64,000 nt of DNA from CAVQZA01 sp963724805 (GTDB lineage: Bacteria > Actinomycetota > Thermoleophilia > Gaiellales > Gaiellaceae): NCBI GenBank assembly GCA_963724805.1, contig CAVRWA010000014.1:1674001-1738000 (forward strand), read 5' to 3'. This document shows positions 1-10,317 of the stretch, in pieces. A program made the translations under genes and the position numbers. Each line of letters opens with the position of its first letter. Within the stretch, counting starts at the first letter, position 1. The notes under the pieces are model-generated. The model did no database searches and had not been told where the DNA came from. It was given only the letters and a program-made list of their open reading frames with translations.

Positions 1-192
1 CATGCCGGTGCCCTGCACCGAGACGCGGGAGCCCTCGAAGGTGCCGGTGTAGCCGAGCAGGCCGCGCTCCTCGTTGACCTGGGTGACGTCGGAGAAGTAG
101 GTCTCGGCGATGTACTTGGCCCGGAGCGGATCGCCGGGCAGAAGGCAGGAGTCGGCGTAGTCGCCGGGCTCCGCTCGCAGGTGGATGGGCAT
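1..192 (-). CDS. deoD: Purine nucleoside phosphorylase DeoD-type, N-terminal part
   Basis: The first 64 codons are present; the gene runs off the left edge. DeoD cleaves purine (deoxy)nucleosides with phosphate in cytoplasmic purine salvage. The visible N-terminus carries the family signatures HLRAEPGDYAD (phosphate and nucleoside side), LLPGDPLRAKYIAE and VNEERGLLGYTG, ending in the glycine-rich VSVQGTGM that starts the next strand. The ATG at 192 lies 6 nt after a TAGGGT box with no Shine-Dalgarno sequence, so the mRNA is probably leaderless. The divergent GNAT gene begins 30 bp away. Identification is firm; only the C-terminal two thirds are unseen. Confidence 0.93.
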   Translation of the reverse strand, partial: MPIHLRAEPGDYADSCLLPGDPLRAKYIAETYFSDVTQVNEERGLLGYTGTFEGSRVSVQGTGM

Positions 193-222
193 GGCGCAAC
201 CCTAACCGCTAGCGTGACGCGG
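193..222. promoter_or_regulatory. Divergent leaderless promoters of deoD and the GNAT gene
   Basis: In 30 bp there is a minus-strand TAGGGT (complement of 199-204) 6 nt before the deoD ATG and a plus-strand TAGCGT (210-215) 7 nt before the GTG at 223. Neither gene has a ribosome binding site. The spacing fits -10 boxes whose transcripts start at the first codon. No convincing -35 elements are visible, so this is an inference from spacing. Confidence 0.5.
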
Positions 223-999
223 GTGCTCGCCGTGCCGCGGATCGAGCAGGTCCTCGCGTTCTGCGCGGAGGATCCTGTCGAGCGGGTCTTCCTCGAGGAC
301 GTCGCGCGCCGCGGACTGGGCCGCTTCGTCGCGGTCGAGCGGGTGGACGGCTCGCTCGCCGCCCTCTGTCACGCCGGCGCGAACGTCGTCCCCTCGGGCG
401 AGGGCTGCGCGGCCTTCGGGCAGGCGGCGGCGCGCGCGAGGGCGCGGATGATCATCGGCGACGAGCGTGCCGTCGGCGAGCTGTGGGAGACCGCGAGCGA
501 CCTCTTCCCGGCGCCGCGAGACGACCGGCCCGGCCAGCCGGTCTACGTGCTGCGCGAGGCCCCGGAGCCGGGCGGGACGGGCCTTCGCGCCGCGGTGGCC
601 GAGGATCTCACCCGGCTCGTCCCGGCCTGCGCGGCCGCGCACCTCGAGGAGCTCGGCGTCGATCCCCTCGCGGCCGACTCGGAGAGCTTTCGCTGGCGGA
701 CGCGCGTCCAGATCGAGGAGGGGCGCTCGTGGCTCTGGGAGGAGGGCGGCAGGATCCTCTTCAAGGCAGAGGCGTCGGCCTGGACCCCCGCTGCGGTGCA
801 GCTCCAGCAGGTTTGGGCAGATGTCGAGACTCGCGGCCGCGGCTACGCAAGGCGCGGCCTGCAGGACCTCTGCCGGCTGCTGCTCCGCGACACGCCGGCC
901 GTCTGCCTCTTCGTGCGCCCCGAGAACGAGCGCGCGATCCGCCTCTACGACGCGATCGGGATGCACCGTGACGGCGCGTTCCGCAGCCTCGTCTTCTGA
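223..999 (+). CDS. GNAT acetyltransferase with N-terminal DUF4081-like domain
   Basis: About 258 residues. The N-terminal half (LAFCAEDPVERVFLE...) resembles the DUF4081 module found in actinobacterial GNAT proteins. The C-terminal half is a GNAT fold with the acetyl-CoA-binding segment ETRGRGYARRGL and the closing FVRPENERAIRLYDAIGM strand-helix. Substrate unknown. GTG 223 is chosen because TAGCGT lies 7 nt upstream; GTG 214 is equally in frame, and an even earlier GTG at 181 would run into deoD. The gene stands alone, 17 bp before peptidase E. Confidence 0.85.
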   Translation: MLAVPRIEQVLAFCAEDPVERVFLEDVARRGLGRFVAVERVDGSLAALCHAGANVVPSGEGCAAFGQAAARARARMIIGDERAVGELWETASDLFPAPRDDRPGQPVYVLREAPEPGGTGLRAAVAEDLTRLVPACAAAHLEELGVDPLAADSESFRWRTRVQIEEGRSWLWEEGGRILFKAEASAWTPAAVQLQQVWADVETRGRGYARRGLQDLCRLLLRDTPAVCLFVRPENERAIRLYDAIGMHRDGAFRSLVF

Positions 1000-1016
1000 C
1001 GAGTAGCTTTCGACCT

Positions 1017-1694
1017 GTGGCGGAGCGGCACATCCTGGCGGCGGGAGGCGGCTGGCTCGATCCCGAGCGGCGCGCGCTCGACGAGCTGATCGCCGGCCTG
1101 ATCGGGAAGGAGCGGCCGCGCGTCTGTTGGCTGCCGACCGCGAGCCGCGATTCGGAAGTGTCGACGATGGACTTCTACGCGGGCTTCGGCGGCCGGGCCG
1201 AGACGAGCCATCTGTTCCTGTTCGAGCGGGAGGTCGCCGACCTGCGCGGGTTCCTCCTGGCGCAGGACGCGATCTACGTCGCTGGAGGCAACACGGCGAA
1301 CGCGCTCGCCGTCTGGCGCGTCCACGGCGTCGACGCGATCCTGAGGGAGGCCTGGGAGCGGGGAATCGTGCTCGCGGGCGTGAGCGCCGGGATGATCTGC
1401 TGGTTCGAGTGCAGCGTGACCGACTCGTTCGGCGCGCTCGCGGCGCTCCACGACGGGCTCGGCTTCCTCGCCGGCAGCGCCTGTCCGCACTACGACGGCG
1501 AGCCCGAGCGGCGCCCGACCTACACCCGGCTCGTCGCCGAAGGGTTCCCGGGCGGCCTGGCCGCCGACGACGGCGTCGCCCTGCACTTCAACGGCACCGA
1601 GCTCGAGGAGGTCGTCTCCTGGCGGCCGGGGGCGCGCGCCTACCGGGTCGGGCCGGAGGGCGAGACGCCGCTCGACGCCCGCCTCCTCCCGTGA
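1017..1694 (+). CDS. Peptidase E family (S51) serine peptidase
   Basis: 225 residues, the usual length for dipeptidase E-like S51 enzymes, which have a class I glutamine amidotransferase-like fold and cleave Asp-Xaa dipeptides or related acyl substrates. The nucleophile elbow is GVSAGM with Ser123, preceded by the AGGNTANAL strand-turn; His and Glu partners are expected around LAALHDGLGFL and NGTELEEV. Starts at GTG 1017, 7 nt after TAGCTT, so probably leaderless. Its stop overlaps the next gene's GTG by 4 nt (GTGA), implying co-transcription. Exact substrate is not predictable. Confidence 0.87.
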   Translation: MAERHILAAGGGWLDPERRALDELIAGLIGKERPRVCWLPTASRDSEVSTMDFYAGFGGRAETSHLFLFEREVADLRGFLLAQDAIYVAGGNTANALAVWRVHGVDAILREAWERGIVLAGVSAGMICWFECSVTDSFGALAALHDGLGFLAGSACPHYDGEPERRPTYTRLVAEGFPGGLAADDGVALHFNGTELEEVVSWRPGARAYRVGPEGETPLDARLLP

Positions 1695-2272
1695 CGGAGA
1701 GGCTCCTGCTCGCCCGCCACGCCGAGAGCGAGTCGGGAGTCCTCGGCGCGGTCAACGGCGACCTCCGCTCCCCGTCGCACCTCACCGAGGCCGGCCGCCG
1801 GCAGGCGCGAGCGCTGGGGCGCTCGCTCGCGGGTGAGGCGATCGAGCTCTGCGTCACGAGCGAGCTCCCGCGCACGGTCGAGACGGCCGACCTCGCCCTC
1901 GAGGGGCGCGGCGTGCCGCGGCTCGTCCTGCCCGACCTGAACGAGATCGGCTTCGGCGCCTTCGAGGGCGGCCCGCTCGCTGGCTATCGCGTCTGGGCGC
2001 TGGCGCACGGCTCCGAAGAGGATGGGCCGGGCGGCGCCGAGAGCCGCCTCGCTGCGGCCCGGCGCTTTGCCCGCGCGTTCCGCGAGCTGCTCGGACGCGA
2101 GGAAGGCACGGTCCTGGCCGTCATGCACGCGCTCGCGATTCGTTACCTGCTCAGCGGGCCGGCAGCGTATGTCGAGTCGGTCCCACTCGCCGAGGCGCAC
2201 GTCCTCTCGCACGACGAGGCCGCCGCGCTGCTCGAGCGGCTCGAGGCGTGGACGGAGGCGCCGACATGGTGA
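1691..2272 (+). CDS. Histidine phosphatase superfamily protein
   Basis: 193 residues of the phosphoglycerate mutase/acid phosphatase superfamily. The catalytic motif is LLARHAES with the phospho-accepting His10; note RHA instead of the common RHG. SELPRTVETAD is the second phosphate-binding arginine segment, and AVMHALAIRYL holds the second catalytic His146. The short domain suggests a broad-specificity or nucleotide/sugar phosphate phosphatase. The GTG start overlaps the peptidase E stop by 4 nt. Confidence 0.85.
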   Translation: MTERLLLARHAESESGVLGAVNGDLRSPSHLTEAGRRQARALGRSLAGEAIELCVTSELPRTVETADLALEGRGVPRLVLPDLNEIGFGAFEGGPLAGYRVWALAHGSEEDGPGGAESRLAAARRFARAFRELLGREEGTVLAVMHALAIRYLLSGPAAYVESVPLAEAHVLSHDEAAALLERLEAWTEAPTW

Positions 2273-2332
2273 GACGGTCTCCCCGAACGAGTGATCGAGG
2301 GGCTTCGCCCCCGCCGCCGATAGAGGGCGCGA

Positions 2333-2794
2333 ATGCGTTTTCGTGGCCTTCCTGCGGCGGGCTGCGTCCTCCTCTGCGGAATCGCTCTGCTGGGGTCGGC
2401 GTGCTCTAACCCTGCGCCCCTGGCGCACACGTGCTCGGCGACCGACCGCCAGTTCATCGACACCGCCCAGACGTCGATGACCGGGCTTGGTCTGATGGCG
2501 GACCAGTTCCAGCAGGGTATGGGCTCGCCGAAGGATGTCGCCTCGGCCGCGTCGCTCGCGGCCCGAAACGTGAAGGCGACACAGCCCAGCGACTACTCGT
2601 TGCGCCACATCCAGACTCTGATGGGCGCGATGTTCACCGAGTACGCGCGCGCGATGAACGCCGAGGCCAAGCACAAGGATGCGGGGCCGCACATCCAGCG
2701 CTCGTACGGGCTCGCGAACTTCGCACACGACGTGCTCGTGCAGGCCGAGCCCGGGCTGAAGGCCCGCGGCTGCGACGTGTCGCCGCTTCTCTAA
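2333..2794 (+). CDS. Small lipoprotein of unknown function
   Basis: 153 residues. It has a classic lipoprotein signal: a charged start, hydrophobic core and lipobox LGSAC with Cys24, followed by a mostly helical mature domain rich in Ala/Gln (ADQFQQGMGSPKDV, AASLAARNVKA). No recognised domain. This gene shows that the lipoprotein pathway is used in this organism, which matters for the two ABC binding proteins below that lack a lipobox. TAGAGG lies 6 nt before the ATG, so it may be leaderless. In the 60 bp before it, a 5-bp GGGGC/GCCCC hairpin near 2310-2322 could end the upstream transcript. Confidence 0.75.
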   Translation: MRFRGLPAAGCVLLCGIALLGSACSNPAPLAHTCSATDRQFIDTAQTSMTGLGLMADQFQQGMGSPKDVASAASLAARNVKATQPSDYSLRHIQTLMGAMFTEYARAMNAEAKHKDAGPHIQRSYGLANFAHDVLVQAEPGLKARGCDVSPLL

Positions 2795-2804
2795 GCTCTC
2801 GGGC

Positions 2805-3176
2805 ATGGAGGTCCGCGCAGGCGGAGGCGTGCTCGTCGAGGATGGCCGGGTGCTCGTCGTGCACAGGCCCCGCTACGACGACTGGAGCCTGCCGAAGGGC
2901 AAGGCGAAGCCGGGGGAGAGCTACCTCGACTGCGCCCTGCGCGAGGTCGAGGAGGAGACCGGCTTCCGCTGCGAGCCGCTCCGCGAACTCGGCGAGACAC
3001 GCTACGAGGTCGCCGAGGGCCCGAAGACGGTGCGCTACTGGCTGATGGAGCGCCTCGACGGCGAGTTCGAGCCGAACCACGAGGTGGACGAGATCCGCTG
3101 GCTGGCGCCCGCCGAAGCGGCGGAGCTCCTCACCCAGGAGCACGACCGGGGGCTGCTCGCGCTGCTGTCAGAATGA
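2805..3176 (+). CDS. Nudix hydrolase
   Basis: 123 residues. The Nudix box is complete: Gly32-x5-Glu38-x7-Arg46-Glu47-Val48-x-Glu50-Glu51-x-Gly53-Phe54. It hydrolyses a nucleoside diphosphate-linked compound with divalent metal; the size and the opening GGGVLVEDGRVLVVHRPRY resemble MutT-like and diadenosine polyphosphate-cleaving enzymes. The ATG lies 7 nt after TAAGCT, which itself overlaps the stop codon of the lipoprotein gene. tilS follows after 4 nt. Confidence 0.88.
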   Translation: MEVRAGGGVLVEDGRVLVVHRPRYDDWSLPKGKAKPGESYLDCALREVEEETGFRCEPLRELGETRYEVAEGPKTVRYWLMERLDGEFEPNHEVDEIRWLAPAEAAELLTQEHDRGLLALLSE

Positions 3177-3180
3177 GCGC

Positions 3181-4146
3181 GTGGAGACGCTCGCACGGAT
3201 CGAGGAGCACGTCCGCCGGCACGAGCTGATCCCGCCCGGCGGCGAAGTGACCTGTCTCGTCTCGGGCGGCGCCGACTCGACCTGCCTCTGGCACGCGCTC
3301 GGCGCCCTCGGCTACCGGGTCTCGGCGCTCCACGTGAACCACGGGCTGCGGGACGTGGAGTCCGATGAGGACGCGCGCTTCTGCGGCGAGCTGATGGGCG
3401 CGGAGGTCGTCGAGGTCCCGCCGGCGCGCACGGAGGCCGAGCTGCGCGACCTGCGCTACGCGGTCGCGGGCGACCGCCTGCGCGCGACGGGCCATACGGC
3501 CTCCGACCAGGTCGAGACCGTGCTCTACCGGCTCGCGACGAGCGGCACCACCCGCGGGATCAAGGTCAGGCGCGAGGACGGCGTCGTGCGCCCGTTGCTG
3601 CCGCTCTGGCGCGAGGAGACCGAGGCGTATTGCCGCGCGGAAGGGCTGGCGTGGCGGACCGACTCGACGAACCCCGACACCGTGCGTGGCCTGATCCGGT
3701 CCGAGCTGCTTCCCTCCCTGCGGCGCCTCCACCCGGCGGCCGAGAGGAACATCCTGCGCGCGGCCGAGGAGCGGCGCCCGCTGCCGCCGGAGCTCGCGGA
3801 GCTGCTCGACGCACCGGTCGGCTCGAAGCGGCTGGACCTCGGCGGCGGCGTGCAGGCCGTGCGCGAGTACGACCGCCTCTGGCTCGAGCGGAGCCCCGTT
3901 GCGCTCGACGGCGAGGTCCAGTGGGGCCCCTGGCGGATCGCCTCCGAGCTCCCCGGGCTTCGGGTACGGTCATGGAGACCGGGCGACCGCCTTGCCGGGC
4001 GCTCGAAGAAGATTCAGGATGTATTCGTCGACGCGAAGATCCCCCGTTCCGAACGCGAGACCTGGCCGCTCGTCGTCCGCGGCGAGCATGTCGTGGCCGT
4101 GCCCGGGATCGTCGAGGCGCCGGGCGTGAGAGCCGTCCGTGAGTAG
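3181..4146 (+). CDS. tilS: tRNA(Ile)-lysidine synthase
   Basis: 321 residues. TilS ligates lysine to C34 of the CAU anticodon of tRNA-Ile2, converting codon specificity from AUG to AUA. The N-terminal PP-loop SGGADS (28-33) binds ATP, HVNHGLR follows, and GHTASDQVETVLYRL is the family signature. A short C-terminal domain (VRSWRPGDRLAGRSKK...) matches the TilS C-domain. Starts at GTG 3181. It is the first gene of the actinobacterial tilS-hpt-ftsH-fol cluster and overlaps hpt by 8 nt. Confidence 0.95.
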   Translation: METLARIEEHVRRHELIPPGGEVTCLVSGGADSTCLWHALGALGYRVSALHVNHGLRDVESDEDARFCGELMGAEVVEVPPARTEAELRDLRYAVAGDRLRATGHTASDQVETVLYRLATSGTTRGIKVRREDGVVRPLLPLWREETEAYCRAEGLAWRTDSTNPDTVRGLIRSELLPSLRRLHPAAERNILRAAEERRPLPPELAELLDAPVGSKRLDLGGGVQAVREYDRLWLERSPVALDGEVQWGPWRIASELPGLRVRSWRPGDRLAGRSKKIQDVFVDAKIPRSERETWPLVVRGEHVVAVPGIVEAPGVRAVRE

Positions 4147-4699
4147 TGCAGAGCTGACGCACGGGGTCGGCGAGGTCCTGATCGAGGAGGACGCGCTCAA
4201 GAACCGGATCCGCGAGCTCGGCGAGGAGATCTCTGCCGACTACGCCGGGCGCGACCTGCTGCTGATCGGGGTCCTGAAGGGCGCCGTCTTCTTCATGGCC
4301 GACCTGATGCGCCGCCTCACGGTCGCCTGCGAGGTCGACTTCATGGCGATCTCGAGCTACGGCGCGTCGACCGACTCGTCGGGCGTCGTCCGGATCCTGA
4401 AGGACCTCGACATCAACATCGAGGGCCGAGACGTGCTCGTCGTCGAGGACATCATCGACTCGGGCCTCACGCTCTCGTACCTGATCCGCAACCTCGAGGC
4501 CAGGGACCCGGCGAGCCTCGAGGTGTGCGCTCTCCTGACCAAGCCGGACCGCCGCGAGATCGACGTGCCGGTGCGATATGTGGGCTTCGAGATCCCGAAT
4601 CGCTTCGTGATCGGGTACGGGCTCGACTTCGCGGAGAGGTACCGAAACCTGCCCTACGTGGCCGTTCTCCACCCCGACCTGATCCCCGAGGGCGCCTAG
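4139..4699 (+). CDS. hpt: Hypoxanthine phosphoribosyltransferase
   Basis: 186 residues. It transfers ribose-5-phosphate from PRPP to hypoxanthine or guanine. The PRPP loop is VVEDIIDSGLT (101-111); LIGVLKGAVFFMADL is the conserved N-terminal strand-helix and SSYGAST the flexible catalytic loop. KPDRREIDVPVRYVGFEIPNRF, read in two halves, is the purine-binding hood. GTG 4139 lies inside the 3' end of tilS, giving translational coupling; ftsH follows after 62 nt. Together with deoD it forms a purine salvage pair in this window. Confidence 0.95.
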   Translation: MSSAELTHGVGEVLIEEDALKNRIRELGEEISADYAGRDLLLIGVLKGAVFFMADLMRRLTVACEVDFMAISSYGASTDSSGVVRILKDLDINIEGRDVLVVEDIIDSGLTLSYLIRNLEARDPASLEVCALLTKPDRREIDVPVRYVGFEIPNRFVIGYGLDFAERYRNLPYVAVLHPDLIPEGA

Positions 4700-4761
4700 G
4701 AGCGTCGGTTGGGGGGACGGCAGCCGAGGATTTGGCTGCTACCCTCCGAACCAGGAATCCC

Positions 4762-6716
<1,955 letters not shown>

Positions 6717-6720
<4 letters not shown>

Positions 6721-7541
6721 CCCCGCGCCCGCCGATCGAGTCTCGGTTCCCCCGCCCGTCGGTGATGGGGATCCTCAACGTGACGCCCGACTCGTTCTCG
6801 GACGGAGGCGTCCACTTCGGCGACCCCGACGCGGCCGCGGCCTCGGCGCGCAGGATGGTCGAGGCGGGCGCCGCGATCGTCGACCTCGGCGGGGAGTCGA
6901 CGCGCCCCGGCGCCGACGGCGTCTCGCTCGACGAGGAGCTACGCCGGGTCGTACCGGTGCTCGAGCGGCTCGAGGGGGTCCCGGTCTCGATCGACACCGC
7001 GAAGGCGGAGGTCGCGCGACGGGCTCTCGCCCTGGGGGCGGAGCTGGTCAACGACGTGACGGCACTGCGAGGCGATCCCGAGCTTGCCGGCGTGGTCGCC
7101 GACTCGGGCGCCTACCTCTGCCTGATGCACATGCGGGGCGAGCCGCGCTCCATGCAGCGCAACCCGGTCTACGAGGACGTGGCCGCCGAGGTCACGACCT
7201 TCCTCGAGGAGCGCCTGGGCGCCGCCGTCGATGCAGGCCTGCCCGAGGAGCGGATCTGCCTCGACCCGGGAATCGGCTTCGGCAAGACGGTCGAGCACAA
7301 CATGGAGCTGCTGCGCCGCCTGGGCGTGGTCGCGCAGCTCGGCCGCCCGCTCCTCGTCGGCGTTTCGCGCAAGAGCTCGCTCGGCCGGCTGCTCGGCGAC
7401 CCGGACGCCACGCGCGGCACCCTCGCCGCGAGCCTCGGCGCGGCGGTGAGCGCGTTCGACCACGGCGCCTCGATCTTCCGCGTCCACGACGTGCGTGAGC
7501 ACGTCGAGGCGCTCACGATCGCCGCGGCGGTGGAGGGATGA
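6717..7541 (+). CDS. folP: Dihydropteroate synthase
   Basis: 274 residues from the CTG proposed here. It condenses pterin pyrophosphate with p-aminobenzoate in folate synthesis. Signatures: MGILNVTPDSFSDGG, LGGESTRPG, SIDTAKAEV, ELVNDVTAL, LDPGIGFGKT, VGVSRKS and RVHDV, in family order. The first ATG/GTG in frame (6762/6765) sits directly on the first beta strand and would leave no N-terminal residues. CTG 6717 overlaps the ftsH stop as CTGA and gives 16 residues before MGILN, close to known FolP proteins. GTG 6762 remains the conventional alternative. Confidence 0.9.
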
Positions 7542-7894
7542 TCTCGGTCGAGGTGATCGGGCTCGAGCTGCACGGCTTCCACGGCGTCGACGAGGACGAG
7601 CGCCGGGACGGCCAGCGCTTCCTGTTCGACGTCTGGCTCGACGTTCCGGACACCGCCGCCGCGAGCGACCGGATCGAGGGCGCAGTGGACTACCGCGAGG
7701 TGGTCGCGTGCGTGCGCGAGGTCTCCGACGGCCGCACGTTCCACCTCCTCGAGGCGCTCTCTGCCGCGGTCGCGGACGAGGTGCTCGCGCGGTTCCCGGT
7801 CGAGCGCGTGCGGGTGCGCGTGCGCAAGCCCGACGTGAAGCTCGGCATCCCCGTGGAGCATACGGCCGCTACGGCCGAGCGGGCGCGGTCCTGA
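7538..7894 (+). CDS. folB: Dihydroneopterin aldolase
   Basis: 118 residues. It cleaves dihydroneopterin to hydroxymethyl-dihydropterin and glycolaldehyde. The core IGLELHGFHGVDEDER holds the substrate-binding His/Tyr region; DYREVVACV and FHLLEALSAAVADEVL follow as in the family, and the basic strand VRVRVRKPDVK ends the fold. ATG overlaps the folP stop (ATGA). The 3' end overlaps the convergent subtilase gene by 26 nt. Confidence 0.93.
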   Translation: MISVEVIGLELHGFHGVDEDERRDGQRFLFDVWLDVPDTAAASDRIEGAVDYREVVACVREVSDGRTFHLLEALSAAVADEVLARFPVERVRVRVRKPDVKLGIPVEHTAATAERARS

Positions 7895-9473
7895 TCGTGA
7901 TCGTGTAGTCCGCGTCGAGCGCGGCGCTGCCGGTCGGAAAGTAGACGTCGGGGTAGACGACGATCGCCTTCTTGCCCTTGTTCGTCCAGCGGATGGTCTC
8001 CGCCTGCGCGCTCGGCCTGGCGCTCACCCCGAGCAGGTCGCGCCGGCGCGCGGTGCCCGTCTCGGCCACCGTCGCCGTGAACGGCCCCCACAGCTCGAGG
8101 TTGACGTTCGCGTCCGGCTTCATCGTCACGGTCAGCGCCGCGTGCGCGGGCACCTTGATGCGGTAGACGTCCTCGGGGTCGTCGGTGACGTCGGCGCGGG
8201 CCTTGAGCACCCCTTTCACGAGCGGCTTCGCGACGGGGAAGAGCCCGTGCGCCTTGATCTGGTCGAGGTCGTCGTTCGGCTCCTGTGGGTCGATCGGCGG
8301 CGGGCTCATGGAGAGCGCGTGCGGGATGTCGAGCAGCCCGAAGCCGGTGTCCCGGTCCCAGCCGTCGTCCCAGATGTCCTTCGCCGACCAGCGCATCAGG
8401 TCGTAGACCTGGGTCTTCTCGAGCGTGGGTCGCGCGGTCCAGACCCAGGCGGTCGCGCCGGCTACGAGCGGCGACGAGAAGCTCGTGCCGTTGAGCGTCG
8501 TGTAGCCCGAGGGGTCGTCGATGAGCGGCACCGCGACCGGGATGTCCACGCCCGGCGCGGCGAGGTCGACCGCCGAGGAGGAGCTCGAGAACGAGGCCGG
8601 CTTGTCGTCCTCCGTCGTGGCGGCGATGGTCAGCACGTGCGGGTCGTCCGCGGGGTACGAGAGCGGATTGCCCTTTTCGAACTCGTTGCCGGAGGCGGCG
8701 ACCGAGATCGTGCCGCGACCGAACGCGAGCACGATCGCCTGCGCCATGAAGAAGCTCTTCTCGGGGCCCCCGAGGCTGAGGTTGATCACGCCGCGCCCGG
8801 CCAGCGATGCCTGGGTGATCCCCTGGATCACCGAGGCCTCGTCGATCGCGTCCGACGGGCTCGAGTCGAAAGACCGCAGGACGGCCTGTGGATACACACC
8901 GACGATCCCGACCCCGTTCACAGGCGCGGCGACCACGGAGCTCACTGCGGTGCCGTGCTCGTCGCTCTGGCCGACGACCGTTTGCTGGTTGAGCACGGTC
9001 GTGTTCGGCCGGCCGGCGAACTCGGGGTGCGTCAGGTCGAGGCCCGCGTCGATCACGGTCACGGGCAGGCCCGGCCCCGGCGGCACGACCGTGTCGGCGC
9101 CGATCTTCGGGATCCACCACTCCGTCGGGACGAGCGGATCGGTCACGTCACGGCGTTCGAACGGCTGGAGCATGCGCCGGTCGGGCCCGACGGCGCGCAC
9201 CGCGCCGGCTGCGGCGAGCCGCGGCACGAGGCGGACCGCCGCCGCCCCGGGCACCTTCCACAGGCGCAGCGCCGACGAGACCAGGGTCGCGCCTGACGCC
9301 TGGAGCGCGAAGGCGCCGCTCTCTCCCTCCAGCTCGACGAGTGCCGGGCCTTGCGCCCCGATCGCCTGGAGCGCCCGGTGGCCGGGCAGAGGAGGCGGAG
9401 CGAGGCCGCGCGCCGCTTGCGCGGGAGCGGCTCCGAGCGCGAGCAGGACCGCGAGAGCCGCGAGCGAGCGCAT
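7869..9473 (-). CDS. Secreted subtilisin-like serine protease (S8)
   Basis: 534 residues. The signal peptide is MRSLAALAVLLALGAAPAQA, cut after about residue 20. Then comes a propeptide-like region to about 110 and the S8 domain: Asp142 in VIDAGLD, His173 in DEHGTAVSSV, oxyanion Asn263 in AASGNEF and Ser331 in NGTSFSSPLVAG. A C-terminal beta-rich domain (about 395-534) looks like a pre-peptidase C-terminal or CARDB-like module. It is inserted in opposite orientation between folB and folK. TACCCT lies 6 nt before the ATG, so it is probably leaderless. Confidence 0.9.
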   Translation of the reverse strand: MRSLAALAVLLALGAAPAQAARGLAPPPLPGHRALQAIGAQGPALVELEGESGAFALQASGATLVSSALRLWKVPGAAAVRLVPRLAAAGAVRAVGPDRRMLQPFERRDVTDPLVPTEWWIPKIGADTVVPPGPGLPVTVIDAGLDLTHPEFAGRPNTTVLNQQTVVGQSDEHGTAVSSVVAAPVNGVGIVGVYPQAVLRSFDSSPSDAIDEASVIQGITQASLAGRGVINLSLGGPEKSFFMAQAIVLAFGRGTISVAASGNEFEKGNPLSYPADDPHVLTIAATTEDDKPASFSSSSSAVDLAAPGVDIPVAVPLIDDPSGYTTLNGTSFSSPLVAGATAWVWTARPTLEKTQVYDLMRWSAKDIWDDGWDRDTGFGLLDIPHALSMSPPPIDPQEPNDDLDQIKAHGLFPVAKPLVKGVLKARADVTDDPEDVYRIKVPAHAALTVTMKPDANVNLELWGPFTATVAETGTARRRDLLGVSARPSAQAETIRWTNKGKKAIVVYPDVYFPTGSAALDADYTITIRTAPARP

Positions 9474-9497
9474 GGTGTCAGGGTAGCCTCCCGGACC
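9474..9497. promoter_or_regulatory. Overlapping divergent leaderless promoters, subtilase/folK
   Basis: The whole 24-bp gap between two start codons carries two interlocked -10-like boxes: plus-strand TAGCCT (9484-9489) 8 nt before the folK GTG, and minus-strand TACCCT (complement of 9480-9485) 6 nt before the subtilase ATG. The boxes share two bases, so polymerase can occupy only one direction at a time. No ribosome binding site exists for either gene. Confidence 0.5.
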
Positions 9498-9944
9498 GTG
9501 GCGCGTGCCTACATCGGCCTCGGCTCGAACCTCGGTGACCGCGAGGCGGCGCTGTGGGGCGCGCTCATGCTTCTCGGCGAGGATGTCGTTGCCGTATCCT
9601 CCTTCCGCGAGACCGACCCGGTCGGCTACCTCGATCAGCCGCGGTTCCTCAACGCCGCCGCGGCTCTCGAGACCGAGCTCGATCCGCGCGCGCTGCTCGA
9701 GCGGCTGCTCGAGGTCGAGCGCGAGCTCGGCCGCACCAGGGACGGCCCACGCTTCGGCCCGCGGACGATCGACCTCGACCTGCTCCTGTACGGAGACCGG
9801 GTGATCGACGAGCCGGGCCTCGTCGTCCCGCACCCGCGCCTGGCCGAGAGGCGCTTCGCGCTCGAGCCGCTCGCCGAGCTCGACCCGGACCTCGTCGTGC
9901 CCGGCCTCGGGAGAGTGACGGACCTCCTCGCCCGGCTACTATGA
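9498..9944 (+). CDS. folK: 2-amino-4-hydroxy-6-hydroxymethyldihydropteridine diphosphokinase
   Basis: 148 residues. It transfers pyrophosphate from ATP to hydroxymethyl-dihydropterin, giving the FolP substrate. Motifs: AYIGLGSNLGDREAAL, SSFRETDPVGYLDQPRFLN, ELGRTRDGPRFGPRTIDLDL (metal-binding DxD) and VPHPRLAERRF. GTG 9498 is the only start that preserves the first strand. It is detached from folPB by the subtilase gene and followed after 4 nt by the DUF2469 gene. Confidence 0.95.
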   Translation: MARAYIGLGSNLGDREAALWGALMLLGEDVVAVSSFRETDPVGYLDQPRFLNAAAALETELDPRALLERLLEVERELGRTRDGPRFGPRTIDLDLLLYGDRVIDEPGLVVPHPRLAERRFALEPLAELDPDLVVPGLGRVTDLLARLL

Positions 9945-9948
9945 GCGC

Positions 9949-10317
9949 ATGTCGCACATCGACGAACTCGACGAGTTCGAGGCCGAGCTCGAGCTCAGGC
10001 TGAAGAAGGAGTACACCGCCGTCTTCGGCCTCTTCCGCTACTGCGTGCTCACGCAGGACGCGACCTACCTCTGCAACAAGCTCGACCTCAAGTACGTCCC
10101 GCAGCCGAGTTACCCGTTCTTCCAGCTCAAGATGGAGGACGTCTGGGTCTGGGACAAGAACCGGCCGACCCGGATGATCCCGCGGGCAGAGGTCTACAGC
10201 TCCAGCGACGTCACCGTCGAGGAGCTGCGCGGCGAGGGCGACGAGCCCAAGCTGACCGCCGAGGCGCTCGCCGAGCGGATCGGCGAGTCGCTCGGCACCG
10301 ACGAAGACACCGCCTAG
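9949..10317 (+). CDS. DUF2469 family protein
   Basis: 122 residues. It matches the actinobacterial DUF2469 family in pattern: an N-terminal acidic helix (DEFEAELELRLKKEY), the central YCVLTQDATYLCNK strands, the hallmark DVWVWDKNRPTR and the closing SSDVTVEELRG. Function is unknown; members are small soluble proteins. ATG lies 6 nt after TACTAT, so it may have its own leaderless transcript as well as read-through from folK. Its stop overlaps that of the converging gene by 4 nt. Confidence 0.8.
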   Translation: MSHIDELDEFEAELELRLKKEYTAVFGLFRYCVLTQDATYLCNKLDLKYVPQPSYPFFQLKMEDVWVWDKNRPTRMIPRAEVYSSSDVTVEELRGEGDEPKLTAEALAERIGESLGTDEDTA

